A DNA stretch of 64,000 bases from Chelydra serpentina (lineage: Eukaryota; Chordata; Testudines; Chelydridae). The DNA lies in NCBI GenBank assembly GCA_037349315.1, contig JBAIAC010000059.1:27374501-27438500 (forward strand), given 5' to 3'. Positions 22,820 through 34,496 of the stretch are shown piece after piece (the first letter of the stretch is position 1; the number at the start of each line of letters is the position of its first letter). The position numbers were made by a program, and so were the translations under genes. The notes under the pieces are model-generated. The model was not told the origin of the DNA, did no database searches, and saw nothing but the letters and a program-made list of their open reading frames with translations.

Positions 22820-24150
22820 AATGTCTGAGTCCCCTCAGTCCCTTCCTCTCTCCTCTGGCTACGCTCCTGCAGTCTTGTGCGGAATCTGGTAACCTCTGCC
22901 ATCCTAGAAAGCCACCCTCAACCCTATTTACCTGCCCAGCGGACACCTTGTTTCCCTCCTCCCTTTGCCTCTAAATTCTTTGGGTGCACTCATGATTCCC
23001 ACTGTCTCAATTTCCTCCCCTCTAGTTCTCATGGTTCCCTGCAATCTGGCTCTGTTCCCTCTGCTCTCCTGAAACCATTCTTGATCACCATTAACCTCTT
23101 CCTGACCAAGCCCAAGGGCCTGTTCTTCCTCCATCTATCTACTACATCATTGCCTTCTTCTCCTCCTTCTTCCCTTGTTCTCCCTGGGTTCCTCTGGCTC
23201 TTCTGGTTCTAATATCTCACTAACCACTCATTCAATGTTTTCTTCAGTGGCTCCTCCTCCCCTGGTCTGCTTTCATTGAAGTTCCTCCTGAGTCCCCTAC
23301 TCTCTTCAACTTATCCACTCTCCCTGGGTGACATTGTCTGCTCTACCATATCTCAGTGATGATGACTTTCAATTCCCAGCCTCTTCCCCTCTGCTCAGTC
23401 TTTCTTCTCCACCTGCCTCTCCAACAGTCCTTCCTGGGTGCCCAACCACTACCTTAAACTCTGCTTGGTAACCTGAGCTCCTCATCTTTGGTCCCAAGCC
23501 CTCCACTCTCCCTGCCCTGTTCATCACTCTCAATAGGCCCTCTCCTCCTTCTCTCCCAGGTCTTCAACCACAATGTCGTTCTCAGCTCTTCGGTCTCCTT
23601 CCTCCCACCCCACATCTAAGCCTGTCAAATCCTGCTGCAGCATTTTCTGCAGCATCTCTAAACCCTGTCTGTCCCTCTCCATCCCAGCCATGGCTCGGCC
23701 AGCTCAAACCTTGGCTACTCCAACCTACTCTGCTCTGGCCTCCCTAGAGCTCTCCTTGCTGTCTTCTTTCCTCCCACAACTCTATCCAAAATGCTGGTGC
23801 TACAGTAAACTCCCTGTTTGGGCTTGATCACATCCCCATTCACCTTCCACATCAAGTGCAAGCTTCCCATGCTCACCTTCAAAATCCTGCACAACTTCTC
23901 CCCTTCTGGCTTCTCTGCAATGACCCCCTCTCCTGAGTACCCACTTTGTGCCTTTCTCACATTCTTGTGTTCACACCTTTTTGCAAGCTGCCTCTCAGGC
24001 TCAGAACTGTTTGTCTCCTCTCACCTCCCTCTCTTCCTTCAAGTCCCTCTCCCATAACCTCTTGCAAGAGGGACACCCCCTCGACATCTCCACAACTTTG
24101 AACTTGCCCCACCATATGTGCCTTGCACTATTACTATTGTATTTTGAATA
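22820..24150 (+). mobile_element. Degraded LINE, probably L2-like
   Basis: C/T-rich stretch whose layout resembles the C-terminal part of L2/Rex-type LINEs. Readable remnants include SLGDIV before a DDD-like box near 23330-23370, VFNHNVVLSSSVSFLPPH near 23560, and FHIKCKLPMLTFKILHNF near 23850, comparable to the conserved F-K-I-L-L-T-Y-K-A-L block. Many stops and frameshifts. Family placement is tentative. Confidence 0.4.
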
Positions 24151-24284
24151 GTACCGTGTGTCTTGGTTTAAAGTAGATGGAAAGCTCCCAGTATCCATAG
24201 GGTCTTTGCATATTCTACCATCAGTGGGTGAATCCCCGCAGCATCCCACCGCCAATTTTCCTTTGTGGCTATATCTATGGAAAG

Positions 24285-24420
24285 GGGCAATTGGGGCAAA
24301 GTGTTTTAGTAGCATCAGGTAATGAAGCCTTGGGTCATTCTCATTATCTGCATTGTACAAATGAGCAAACCCTGGGCACACAGAGGCTGTGACTGGCCCA
24401 GGGTTCTCCATGGAAGAATG
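24285..24420 (-). repeat. MIR/CORE-type SINE fragment
   Basis: ATCTGCATTGTACAAATGAG, CACAGAGGCTGTGACTGGCC resembles the reverse complement of the MIR core. Quite degenerate. Confidence 0.4.
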
Positions 24421-24458
24421 ATGGATTACAAGGGGCAAATTCATGTTCAGACACAAAT

Positions 24459-25210
24459 GTGACGGTTTATATACCCCACACTGAAAGGGTTAACTGGAGT
24501 TAGCGAGCTCAATTAAGGTACATGGTTGCACCTGGAGGGTGGGCCAGGTCCAGCTGAAGATGAAGCTCAGCTGGGGGAGGAGCTGGGTGGTGAACATAAA
24601 GGGAGGAAGCCCTGATGAGAAGGAGGCCCCAGGGAGAGGGTAGAAGAACTCTGAAGGCCTTCTCTGGTTGCCAGAGAGTGAAGGAAGGTCCTAGAGAGAG
24701 GCAGATATTCAGTAAGCACAAGGAGAAGCTGTGGGAAGGAATCTGAAGGAAGGCCAACATAGGGAGGAGTCGGAGGGAGCAGATCTTAGCTGCTTGTCAC
24801 AGGGTCCTTGGACTGGAATGGGCCTGGGTTCCCCCACCAATCCACTGGGAAATGTGGTGCAGAAACACCCCGACACAAGGGCTAGAAGGACTATTGAATT
24901 TGGAGTTGGGCCTCCCGGCAGAAAGCCCTGGGAGGTGTCACTCCGCACAAGAGCAGGAGGACAACCCACACAACCTGAGAAGGGGTGAAGAGTCTGCAGA
25001 GGAATGACTATGGGTAGGGGCAAAGAGGTACATTTATCTGAATTTTGTTTCTTGGACTCCATGTTTACTCCAGAAGGGGAGAGATTCTAAAGTGACCTAG
25101 TCAGAGGGCTGAGAAGCGAGACCACGGCAGGACAGGAATAACCATCAGCAGGGGGCACTAGACAGGAAAGCGCTGTGACACCACATCCGGCCATGAGGGG
25201 GCACCCCTGC
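24459..25210. other. Repeat-like stretch of unknown class
   Basis: It starts TGTGACGGTTTATATACC and a later segment ends GCGCTGTGACA near 25178. The block is purine-rich. I considered a solo LTR but found no matching flanking duplication. No gene seen. Confidence 0.25.
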
Positions 25211-25319
25211 AGTGAGTGAACTATTCAGCAACAAACATCTCTGAAAACCGGCAAGAACTTGGAATCAGTTTTATTTTCTCCAGACAGGTTTTTGGAACAG
25301 AAGAAAATTACAGGCTACA

Positions 25320-25500
25320 GAAGAAGCTGCGTTGTCTAGTGGGCAGGGATTCAGGGCATCAGGGTTTTATTCCCAGCTCTCATCATGAGGTGCTGTGTGA
25401 TCTTGGGCAAGCCTTTTCCACTCTCACTGTGGCTGGACAGCCCCTAACACAATGGATCTTTGGTCTTACTTGTGGCCTCGAGGTGCTGCTCTAATACGAC
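25320..25500 (+). repeat. MIR/CORE-type SINE fragment
   Basis: TTGTCTAGTGGGCAGGGATT head-like part, then GTGCTGTGTGATCTTGGGCA core. Degenerate. Confidence 0.5.
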
Positions 25501-25579
25501 TAGTAGTAATGGAAATTATTAATTGCCAGCTGTTACCATTGACACCTTCTAGTCTCTGTAAAGAGGGTGTTGTGGTAAC

Positions 25580-25972
25580 CCGGTCTACTCGACAGAGTGA
25601 GGTTGAGGCAAGGCAGTTTACATTGGCCTAACAACACTTACATTTTACTCCCACCAACGTAACTGCCCAGCTAGGCCGACTTACTAACTCCACCTCCACG
25701 AGCGGCGTAGAGTCAAGGTCGATGTAGTGAGGTCAACGCAGTGTCAGTGTAGACGCAGCGTTGCTTATGTTGACTGTTCCTGGCTTTCAGGAGCCTTCCC
25801 ACAATGCCCCACTCTGACAGTACAGTCGATACACGTGCTCTTGGTGAGGACACACATGGCCAACACCAGGAGCAAAGTGCAGACACGCACAAGCGGTGTA
25901 ATTACTGCGGCGGCTGAATGCCGACAGAAGTTAGGTCGACTTAATTTTGTAGTGTAGACATGGCCCGAGGTA
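25580..25972. mobile_element. Degenerate MITE, family C (GTGTAGAC termini)
   Basis: It contains TAGGTCGACTTAATTTTGTA then GTGTAGACATGGCCCGAGG, the terminus shared with copies at 26697-26951, 34497-35113 and 38323-39075. The left boundary is unclear. Confidence 0.5.
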
Positions 25973-26539
25973 CCACTGGAGACAAAGGGTGACCTTTAAT
26001 ATGTGTAGCCAACTCTGCTTTTGGGCCAGCAGAAGGGGCTGACCCAGGGACCTCCAGCACTTAAAGTATGAGCTGCTGCTGCATGAAGATTAACTCCTCT
26101 AATTAGCTGCTGTAAGGGATTCATAAACCCCTTATGAAGCACTAGAAGCGATCAAAGACCCACGCTCTTCACGTGCAGTCATGAAATAGATCCTTTCTTT
26201 GTATTTGCCAGTAGACAGGAAACAATGCCTGAAAATAACATCCTAAGAGACAAACAGCTGGCTCGGACAGTTAGTCGCATTGCTCCAGATTTATATCCTG
26301 AGAATATGGTCTTCCTTGGCACCTTCTCTAGTTGACTACCAGTTCCGGGGTTGAATTTGCCGGGATGGTAACAGGACACTCACTCGCTGTTAGTGTGGGT
26401 GAGGCTAGCCGAAGGGAAGGTGGCTATTTCGTTGTTTAAAAGGTTCAAAGGAGGCTGCCCACGTGTTGTGTCTAAACTGGCATGACACTGTATCGTTCCT
26501 TGTAAAACCCAGGTCATTGTTTCTGTGATGAGAGGAAGG

Positions 26540-26670
26540 CTGGTCTAGTGGCTAAGGCATTAGGCTGGGACACAAGACATTTGTGCTCTGCCACAGACTC
26601 TCTGTGTGACCTTAGTCGAGTTATTTAATCTCTTTGTGCTCAATTCTTTTCCTGCAAAATGGAGGGAAAT
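26540..26670 (+). repeat. MIR/CORE-type SINE fragment
   Basis: CTGGTCTAGTGGCTAAGGCA tRNA-like head, then CTGTGTGACCTTAGTCGAGT core and CAAAATGGAGGGAAATAAT. Confidence 0.65.
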
Positions 26671-26696
26671 AATCCTTCCTTTCTCCCACACCGAGG

Positions 26697-26951
26697 CCTA
26701 AACTTAGGCTGGCAAAGCTGTGCCGCTCAGGGGTGTGAAAAATCCAGCCCCTGAGACCATAGCTATGCCGATGTAACCCCTGGTGTTGCTGCAGCTAGGC
26801 CGACAGAAGAATGCTTCTGTCAATCTAGCGACTGCCATTCGGAGGGGGTGGAGTTCCAATAACGATGGAAAATCCATTCTGTCACTAGTCTGAGTCTACA
26901 CTACGGGGTTACTGTGGCTATAATACCTGTAAGGTAGACATGGCCTAGGTT
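26697..26951. mobile_element. MITE, family C (GTGTAGAC/GGTAGACAT termini)
   Basis: It contains CTCAGGGGTGTGAAAAATCC and ends GGTAGACATGGCCTAGG; the interior matches the family C copy at 34629-35113 (CGGTGTGAAAGATCCACACC). Confidence 0.55.
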
Positions 26952-27538
26952 GAAAAGTCTTTGGGACAAGGATTGTCTCTGATTATGTGTTTCTACAGTA
27001 CCTAGCAAATGGGGCCCTGATCTTGGCTGGGATCTCTCTAGGCGCTATAATAATAGATGGGCTTTAAAAAGACCCCCCCCTCAAATCCTTTAGTGTTCTT
27101 GTTAAATGCTAGGAGTCAATGGCAGCAGTCTCTCCTCCTCCAACAGCCAACAAACATATGGATGCAAACCTACCCTTACAGGCAGCCCTACACTGACAAA
27201 CCCACCTGCGAAAGCCCTACTCCTCATGAATGACCCTACAGTAAAAAACAAGTATGTGCAGCCCTAGCTGTCTGCAAATCAGCATGTGAAACCGAGCACT
27301 TAGAAGGGACCCTACCATAACAAAGCTGTGCACGCAGCCCCAGACTAAACGAGGAGAATGAAATCCAAATAAACTAAACTAGCCTTCCTCCCAATTCAAT
27401 GGGTCACCCTCCACAGCTGTTACCAGAGCAGCAGCTGTGCAGTGAGCCTGCCACCAGGGGGCTCCAAAGCAGCAGCTACGCCAAGGGCAGAGGACAATAC
27501 TTGTAGGGAGGCATTGGCAACTCACTGCGCGGGCAGCC

Positions 27539-30252
27539 GAGGGTGACCAGGTGTCTGGTGTTGGACTGGAGCACCGGGTCGACAAGGGATCCTGGCGGAT
27601 CCGGTCAGCACCGCCAACCGGGCCATTGACTGTCCGGTTTGCGGCGCAGTGGGGCTGGCAGGCTCCCTGCTAGCCACCGTCGTGCCGCGCCGCGGGGGCT
27701 CCCGGGTCGGAAAGCAGCCGGCATGTTCGGCTCCTGGCCTCAGGGGTGTCCGGGGGCGGGGGGTGTCCGCGTGCCGCCCTGTCCCCCACGCCCACAGGTG
27801 CAGCTCCCATCGGCTGGGTCAGGGCAGGGGAGGAACTAGTGCCCCTCGCGAGCGCTCAGCAGTCAGCTGTCGAGGGGTCGCGTGGCACAGGCCTCTCCCG
27901 CTGCTGCCTGGCCCACTTCTCCTCGCGCTGCTTCTGTGGCACGTGCCCTGCTGCGAACCGCGGTCTGTCTGTCGCCCCATCGCCGGCACCCAGGAGTTGG
28001 AGGTAGGTGTATCCCTGTCTCCGAGTGCTGGGAATGGGGCTGCACCCCCATACCCCTCACTGCATCCCTCCCCATCCCAGCCCTCTCATTTCCCCATCGC
28101 TGCATCCCTCCCCATCCCAACCCCCTGCACCCCATCTCCCCGTCGCTGCATCCCTCCCCGTCCCAACCCCCTGCACCCCCTATTCCCCATCACTGCATCC
28201 CTCCCCATCCCAACCCCCTGCACCCCCTATTCCCCGTCGCTGCATCCCTCCCCATCCCAACCCCCTGCACCCCATCTCCCCGTCGCTGCATCCCTCCCCG
28301 TCCCAACCCCCTCGCACCCCCTATTCCCCATCACTGCATCCCTCCCCATCCCAACCCCCTCGCACCCCCTATTCCCCGTCTCTGCATCCCTCCCCGTCCC
28401 AACCCCCTGCACCCCATCTCCCCGTCGCTGCATCCCTCCCCATCCCAGCCCTCCCATTTCCCCATCGCTGCATCCCTCCCCATCCCAACCCCCTGCACCC
28501 CCTATTCCCCGTCGCTGCATCCCTCCCCGTCCCAACCCCCTGCACCCCATCTCCCCATCGCTGCATCCCTCCCCGTCCCAACCCCCTCGAACCCCCTATT
28601 CCCCATCGCTGCATCCCTCCCCATCCCAACCCCCTGCACCCCATCTCCCCGTCGCTGCATCCCTCCCCGTCCCAACCCCCTCGGACCCCCTATTCCCCAT
28701 CGCTGCATCCCTCCCCATCCCAACCCCCTGCACCCCATCTCCCCGTCGCTGCATCCCTCCCCGTCCCAACCCCCTGCACCCCATCTCCCCGTCGCTGCAT
28801 CCCTCCCCGTCCCAACCCCCTGCACCCCATCTCCCCATCGCTGCATCCCTCCCCGTCCCAACCCCCTGCACCCCCTATTCCCCGTCGCTGCTTCCCTCCC
28901 CGTCCCAACCCCCTGCACCCCCTATTCCCCGTCGCTGCATCACTCCCCGTCCCAACCCCCTGCACCCCATCTCCCCGTCGCTGCATCCCTCCCCATCCCA
29001 ACCCCCTACACCCCATCTCCCCGTCACTGCATCCCTCCCCGTCCCAACCCCCTCGCACCCCATCTCCCCGTCACTGCATCCCTCCCCGTCCCAACCCCCT
29101 CGCACCCCATCTCCCCGTCACTGCATCCCTCCCCGTCCCAACCCCCTGCACCCCATCTCCCCGTCGCTGCATCCCTCCCCGTCCCAACCCCCTCACACCC
29201 CCTATTCCCCGTCGCTGCATCCCTCCCCGTCCCAACCCCCTCGCACTCCCTATTCCCCATCACTGCATCCCTCCCCATCCCAACCCCCTCGCACCCCCTA
29301 TTCCCCGTCACTGCATCCCTCCCCATCCCAACCCCCTGCACCCCATCTCCCCATCGCTGCATCCCTCCCCGTCCCAACCCCCTCGCACCCCCTATTCCCC
29401 GTCGCTGCATCCCTCCCCATCCCAACCCCCTGCACCCCATCTCCCCGTCGCTGCATCCCTCCCCGTCCCAACCCCCTCGCACCCCCTATCCCTCCCTGTC
29501 CCAACCCCCCACACTCCATCCCCCCATCACTGTATCCCTCCCATCCCAACCCACCACCCCCATCCCCCTGTCACTGCATCCCTCCCATCCCAACCCCCCC
29601 ACCCCCATCCCCCCGTCACTGCATCCCTCCCTGTCCCACCCCCCGCACCCCCATCCCCCCATCACTGCATCCCTCCCATCCCAACCCCCCAACACCGCCA
29701 TCCCCCCGTCACTGCATCCCTCCCTATCCCAACCCCCCACCCCATCCCCCTGTCACTGCATCCCTCCCATCCCAACCCCCCAACACCGCTATCCCCCCAT
29801 CACTGCATCCCTCCCTGTCCCACCCCCCGCACCCCCGTCCCCCCATCACTGCATCCCTCCCTATCCCAACCCCCCACCCCCATCCCCCTGTCACTGATTC
29901 CCTCCCATCCCAACCCCCCAACACCGCCATCCCCCCGTCACTGTATCCCTCCCCGTCCCAACCCCCCACTGACTCATCCCCCCATCAACCCTAACCCTTT
30001 TTGACTATTTTGCTGCCGGCTCTACCGTCCCGTAACAAATAAAACCTGAACTTAGCATAACACATCTGTCCAAATAATAAAATGCCTGTTCGGGCCTTGC
30101 AGTGAAAATGAGAATGTGAGAGAGGGTGGGGGAGAGCAAGCGACAGAGGGAGGAGGGATGGAGTGAGCAGGGGTGGGGCCTCGGGGAAGTGGTGGGGCAG
30201 TGGGTGGGGCAAGGGTGTTTGGTTTTCTGGAATTAGAAAGTTGGCAACCCTA
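27539..30252 (+). mobile_element. Non-autonomous hAT-type element, family D, expanded by an internal minisatellite
   Basis: It is flanked by a perfect 8-bp target-site duplication, GGGCAGCC, at 27531-27538 and 30253-30260. The left end is GAGGGTGACCAGGTGTCTGG and the right end AGAAAGTTGGCAACCCTA. The sister copy at 32329-33052 has TAGGGTTGCCAGGTG and AAAAGTTGGCAACCCTA and shares the interior blocks GGGCTGGCAGGCTCCCTGC, GCAGC(C/T)GGCATGT and GTGAAAATGAG. The sister is 724 bp, whereas this copy is 2714 bp because of the tandem array at 28040-29990. The first 450 bp are CpG-rich. There is no transposase gene, so it must have been moved by an enzyme from elsewhere. Confidence 0.88.
28040..29990 (+). 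repeat. Minisatellite, about 40 copies of a 44-48 bp C-rich unit
   Basis: The unit reads approximately GCTGCATCCCTCCCCRTCCC, AACCCCCTGCACCCC, then ATCTCCCCRTC or CTATTCCCCRTC, giving 46-bp and 47/48-bp variants that alternate irregularly. From about 29490 to the end a second subfamily of 44-45 bp appears, with TCACTGCATCCCTCCCATCC and extra C runs. The plus strand is almost free of G outside fixed sites, and the minus strand is packed with GGG/GGGG tracts. No unit variant contains a stop codon on the plus strand, so all three forward frames stay open for over 660 codons. They are by-products of the repeat. Confidence 0.95.
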
Positions 30253-30260
30253 GGGCAGCC

Positions 30261-31650
30261 AGAGGACAGGGTGGGGCGTGTATGTGTCTGTGGCAATTCA
30301 GTGTCTTCAGTCACTGAGAACAAGTGAAGCTACGATGCGTCACAGGGCCTCAAATATGGTGTGACCCTACAATAACAAGCCAGCGCACGCAGCCTCGAGT
30401 CCATAAGTGACAGGGGGTTAAGATAATGGTGCGTACAGGAGTGACTGTAGTACCAAACCAAACCGCCAGTGCATAAGGCTGACTCAGTGAGGGGTACAGA
30501 GGATGTCACATTGTCTGCCCCGCCCTCAAGGGACAGCCATAATCAGAGCATGCTGCTAATGCCCAAGCACATACCACATCTCCCTTACAGGAGGGACCAA
30601 GACAGTATCCCGCGGTGAGGAAACGAACGAGCATTATCCCTTCCTCAGGGGTTGAGCTGCTACTGTCTGAAGGGGCTGGACCAGGGTGGGGCTCCCTGTG
30701 GTATGGCTGCTAATGCCACCAATGGGAGGGCCAGGATCCGCTTTCCCCAGGGCTCCCAGAGCCCTGCAAGGAGCTTCCCAGAAGAGTTCTGTGGCGTACA
30801 GGAAGTGGGGCAGATATATGGAAATTGGGTCAGGCCATTAGTGCTGTGGGTGGGAAGGAGCCAGATCCCCACATAGACCCCTGGTAGCTCAGCAGCAGTT
30901 ATCGGTGGCATTGGAGTCGGGGCCCATGTTCTGCGCAGGGACTGTTATCGGGGGGCACCAGGAAAACGGGGGGTGCGAAGAGTTGGGCTGGAAGCAACGC
31001 AGCCACGAGGACAGAGCCAGCGCACAAGGTTTAATAAACTTCCACGAGTTCATCTTAACCTGCCGTCAGCGTCACTCTTGGCTAACGAAACAATCACAAC
31101 AAGCATGTCAGACTCCCTGCGCTGGCACTTAGTTCAGGATTGAGCTGAGCCCTCCCCTGTCCCTGGTGTCTTGGGGTAGCCCTGGATTTAACCCATCCCC
31201 TTCCTTGCTAGCTCAGCCAAGCGGAGAGGGTAGGGGGAACTCCCCCACAGTGAAGGAGTAGGACAGGGCAGGAGACTCTACTCCCAGCAGTGCAAATAAT
31301 GGGAACATGACACAAATGCGAGACGTTCCTCTGGCTTCATACAGGGTATGCTGGACTCCAGGGGACTCTGCTGCCCCCATCCGAGAGGAATCTAGCAGGC
31401 AGCCTGCGGCTCTGACCTGCTGCGGGGACAGCATCAAACTGTGCTGTATTTAGTATCAAAGTAAATAACACTGGGGCTACTAGCATGCTGACGGCATTAT
31501 TCATTCTTCCCTCCTCCCATCCCCAGCCGGCCTCAGCACTTCCAGCCGCTGCTGGCCCAGAGCACACAGGAGTGTGTCATGCTGCCAGGAGAGAAACTGG
31601 GCTGGCCTTGATTTCATTGTTTAATGAAAACCCTCTGCATTGAACAGCCA
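30261..31650. other. Intergenic stretch, no gene recognised
   Basis: Mostly unique-looking sequence. Frames here lack recognisable domains and no CpG island is seen. Confidence 0.45.
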
Positions 31651-31654
31651 TAGA

Positions 31655-31800
31655 TCTCAAAGGAGGTCGGGATCACTGCCCCCATTTTATAGGTGGGGAA
31701 CTGAGCCCCAGGGAAGGGAAATGTCCGTTGCACACCATGACAACCTTGGGGAAAAGCCCAGGTATCCTGACTCCCAGCCCTCTGCCCAATTCAGGAGGCT
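31655..31800 (-). repeat. MIR/CORE-type SINE fragment
   Basis: ATTTTATAGGTGGGGAACTG then AGCCCCAGGGAAGGGAAATG, and CAGGTATCCTGACTCCCAGC, fit the reverse complement of MIR. Confidence 0.55.
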
Positions 31801-32328
31801 AAGGCTGCCCTTGGGAAAGAGACGCCTTAACAATCTGCCCATGAACAAACAGGTTTCTTTAGTAAGAATGACACCATAGGTTATGAAACTCAGCAAAGTT
31901 TGTTCAGTTTAGCTTACGGTCCATTTCACTTCCTAGGTCTGAGTGCTGCCATGTTTGGGTTGCAAAGGCTGCAGGGAAATATTGATATGTTTTAAAATGA
32001 CAGTCTGCTATGGGATCAGATCTAAATAACATTCATGGAAACTTTGCAAGGGAGATGTTCTGTTAAAGTTGGATTTACCAAACCTGCCTTTGGAATTTGA
32101 ATTGGCAGTAAAGAATGCGACTTCTGTAAAGAATGTGACCGCTCTACGCCTTTATCCAGACCTCAAGCTGCTCCCAGGTTGCAGGCTTGACCCAGGTTCA
32201 GTGGAATCTCGCAGGGAGATGCTGGCCCTAGCTTTGAGTGCAACCTGGTGTCTGACTTATGATTCTACTTCCTAATCAGGTGGGATCAGGAGTTTTGTAC
32301 TAGGATTTCTGTTGTTACATCTGCTCTC

Positions 32329-33052
32329 TAGGGTTGCCAGGTGTTTGGTTTTCCACTCCAGTCAGCACTGCTGACCAGGCTGTTAAAAGTCCAGTTGGCA
32401 GCGCTGCTGGTGCAGCAGGGCTGGCAGGCTCCCTGCCTGGCTCCATGTGACTCCCGGAAGCAGCTGGCATGTCCCTAGACAGAGGGATGACCATGGGGAC
32501 TCCACGCACTGCCCCCGCCCCAAGTGCCAGCTACGCAGGTCCCATTGGCCAGAGGACATGCTGGCCGCTTCTGGGAGTCGCCTGAGTTAAGCGCTGCCCA
32601 GACCCCCTCTCACTCCTCAACCCCCTGCCCCAGCCCTGAGCCTCCTCCCGGAGTCCGCACCCCCTCCCACACCCAAACTCCCTCCTTGAGCCCGCACCCC
32701 AACCCCCTGCCCCAGCCTGGAGCCCTCACTTGCACCCCAAACCCTTCATCCCATACCAGAGCCCACACTCCCAGCCAGAGCCCTCACCTCCCCACCCCCA
32801 CACACCAACCCCTTGTCCCAGCCCTGAGCCCGCCCCCACACCCAAATTCCCTCCTGGAGCCTGCACCCCTTCCTGCACCCCAATCCCCTGCCCCAGCCCA
32901 GTGAAAATGAGTGAGAGAACAAGGGTGGGGGAGAGCGAGCGATGGAGGGAAGGGGAATGGAGTGAGTGGGGGTGAGGCCTTGGGGCAGGGGGCGGGGCAA
33001 GGGGTGGGGCAAGGGTGTTCGGTTTTCTGCAATTAAAAAGTTGGCAACCCTA
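32329..33052 (+). mobile_element. Non-autonomous hAT-type element, family D (unexpanded sister copy)
   Basis: Perfect 8-bp target-site duplication CTGCTCTC at 32321-32328 and 33053-33060. Ends are TAGGGTTGCCA and TGGCAACCCTA. The interior 32590-32900 shows a few imperfect tandem units rich in CCCCCTGCCCCAGCCCTGAG, the likely seed type of the large array in the other copy. Confidence 0.92.
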
Positions 33053-33264
33053 CTGCTCTCCCAAGGTAGGGAGAGGGATGGGGAGGTCTTTGTTTTAGCA
33101 GTGAAGAGAGAGCTGTGCTTCTCCCCCCAGCCTTACTGCCCCTTTCTCTAGCCCCCATCTGAACCTTTCCTTGAGTTTACATTCATGGGAGTTCACACCA
33201 CCTTCCACCCTCTCCCAGTCCCCCAAGAGTTTTGCTTTGAGTTTCAGCTCCCAGAAGTGTGTGA

Positions 33265-33420
33265 GAGAGGAAGGATGGTCTTGTGGGTGAGGCACTGGGT
33301 GGTGAATCAGGAAATCAGAGTTCTGACTCAAACACAACTCCCCGTTTGACTCAGGGAAAGTCACGTAATCTCTTTGTACCTCGGTTCCCAATCTGTAAAA
33401 TGGGGATAATAATCCTTCAT
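33265..33420 (+). repeat. MIR/CORE-type SINE fragment
   Basis: GATGGTCTTGTGGGTGAGGC head, TCAGGGAAAGTCACGTAATC and CTGTAAAATGGGGATAATAA. Confidence 0.65.
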
Positions 33421-33424
33421 AGAT

Positions 33425-34490
33425 TCTAAGGCCAGAGGGAACCATCACATCATCTAGTCTGACCTGTGTATCACAGGCCATTAAATTTCATTCAGTTACC
33501 TCTGCAGTGAGCCCAATAACTTGTGTCGAGGTGCCAGGGTAAGCTGTACTTTTGACCTTTCTTTCATGGGCACCATTCCAAGTGGCAGGCCCAGCGCCTT
33601 CAGGTCTCCCATGATTTACCCCACTTTTACACTGGGTTTCCCAGTTACAGTGCCCCTGTTCCCCAACCGTGTTTCTTTAGCAGGCCCAGCTGGGTTTGGC
33701 CCTGCTTTAAACTTCCCTGCAGGAGCTGGGAACAGTATGAAAATGCTGTGATGCCCACCGGCTTGTTCAAAACACAGTATTATTAATGTATCCAAGGGAA
33801 CATCACAATCAGAGAGAAAAAGGTTTAAAACAACACAGCGCCTGCACACAGGTTGTCTTACTTAGAGCTGAGCACTTCTCTCAGGCCTTAGGTAAGTCCC
33901 ACTTGTCCCAGGTACGCTCCTGCTTCTGGGCACTGGGTTACAGTCTGCTCCTCTGCAGACCCTACCTCCCTGTCCCAGCTTCAGGCTGAAGCTGTTAACT
34001 GTCCCCAAGTTCTTTGCTGTGAGGGCTCCCTGCTTGGATTCCCCCTGGGGTTACTAGCCAGCCTGTTGATCAGAGTTTGGTGGGGATACCTTCAAAGCAA
34101 TTGATACCTGTATAGACTGGGGTTATCCAAAGCCACTGTCTGCCTTCCCGCAGATATGCAGTGTTGAATTTCCTGCAGATACGTAAATCCACCCAGTACT
34201 GAGTTAACTCCTGGTACTCCTGTAGCAGACAGCATGATAGTAATCAAACAGATAGAGATACACACCACCTTCATAAAAAATATTACAGAATGATACCTCC
34301 CGCGTTCTTCACATCTTGTGTTGGGCTAAAGGACATCTTCCAGAAAGGCCTCCAGTTTTGAGCTAAAGACATCTCCCAACTCATAGTAAGAAATCTATCT
34401 TTGTGCCAGAAGCTTGCAGTCCAAAAAGACCGACAAACAAAGGAAGCATTATTATTCCCTTTTACAGTTGGGGCACTGAGGCAAAGAGAG
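33425..34490. other. Intergenic stretch, no gene recognised
   Basis: No domain-bearing frame and no clear repeat boundaries seen; old repeat pieces are possible. Confidence 0.4.
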
Positions 34491-34496
34491 ACCAAG

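Noticed and set aside
24459..25210. Possible solo LTR beginning TG and ending CA
   Set aside because: No matching flanking duplication and no recognised LTR signals; left as an unclassified stretch.
27880..28005. Signal-peptide-like frame (PLPLLPGPLLLALLLWHVP) followed by a splice-donor-like GTAGGT
   Set aside because: It has no in-frame ATG, lies inside a hAT-type element, and the corresponding region of the sister copy is related non-coding element sequence. The hydrophobic run is probably chance.
28040..29990. CRISPR-like regular spacing
   Set aside because: Units are head-to-tail with no unique spacers, in vertebrate DNA. It is a minisatellite.
27649..30004. Three overlapping plus-strand frames of 665-781 codons, Pro/Ser/His-rich
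   Set aside because: All three are created by the tandem repeat, whose units lack stop codons in every forward frame and whose period is not a multiple of three. There is no ATG start for the longest and no domain.
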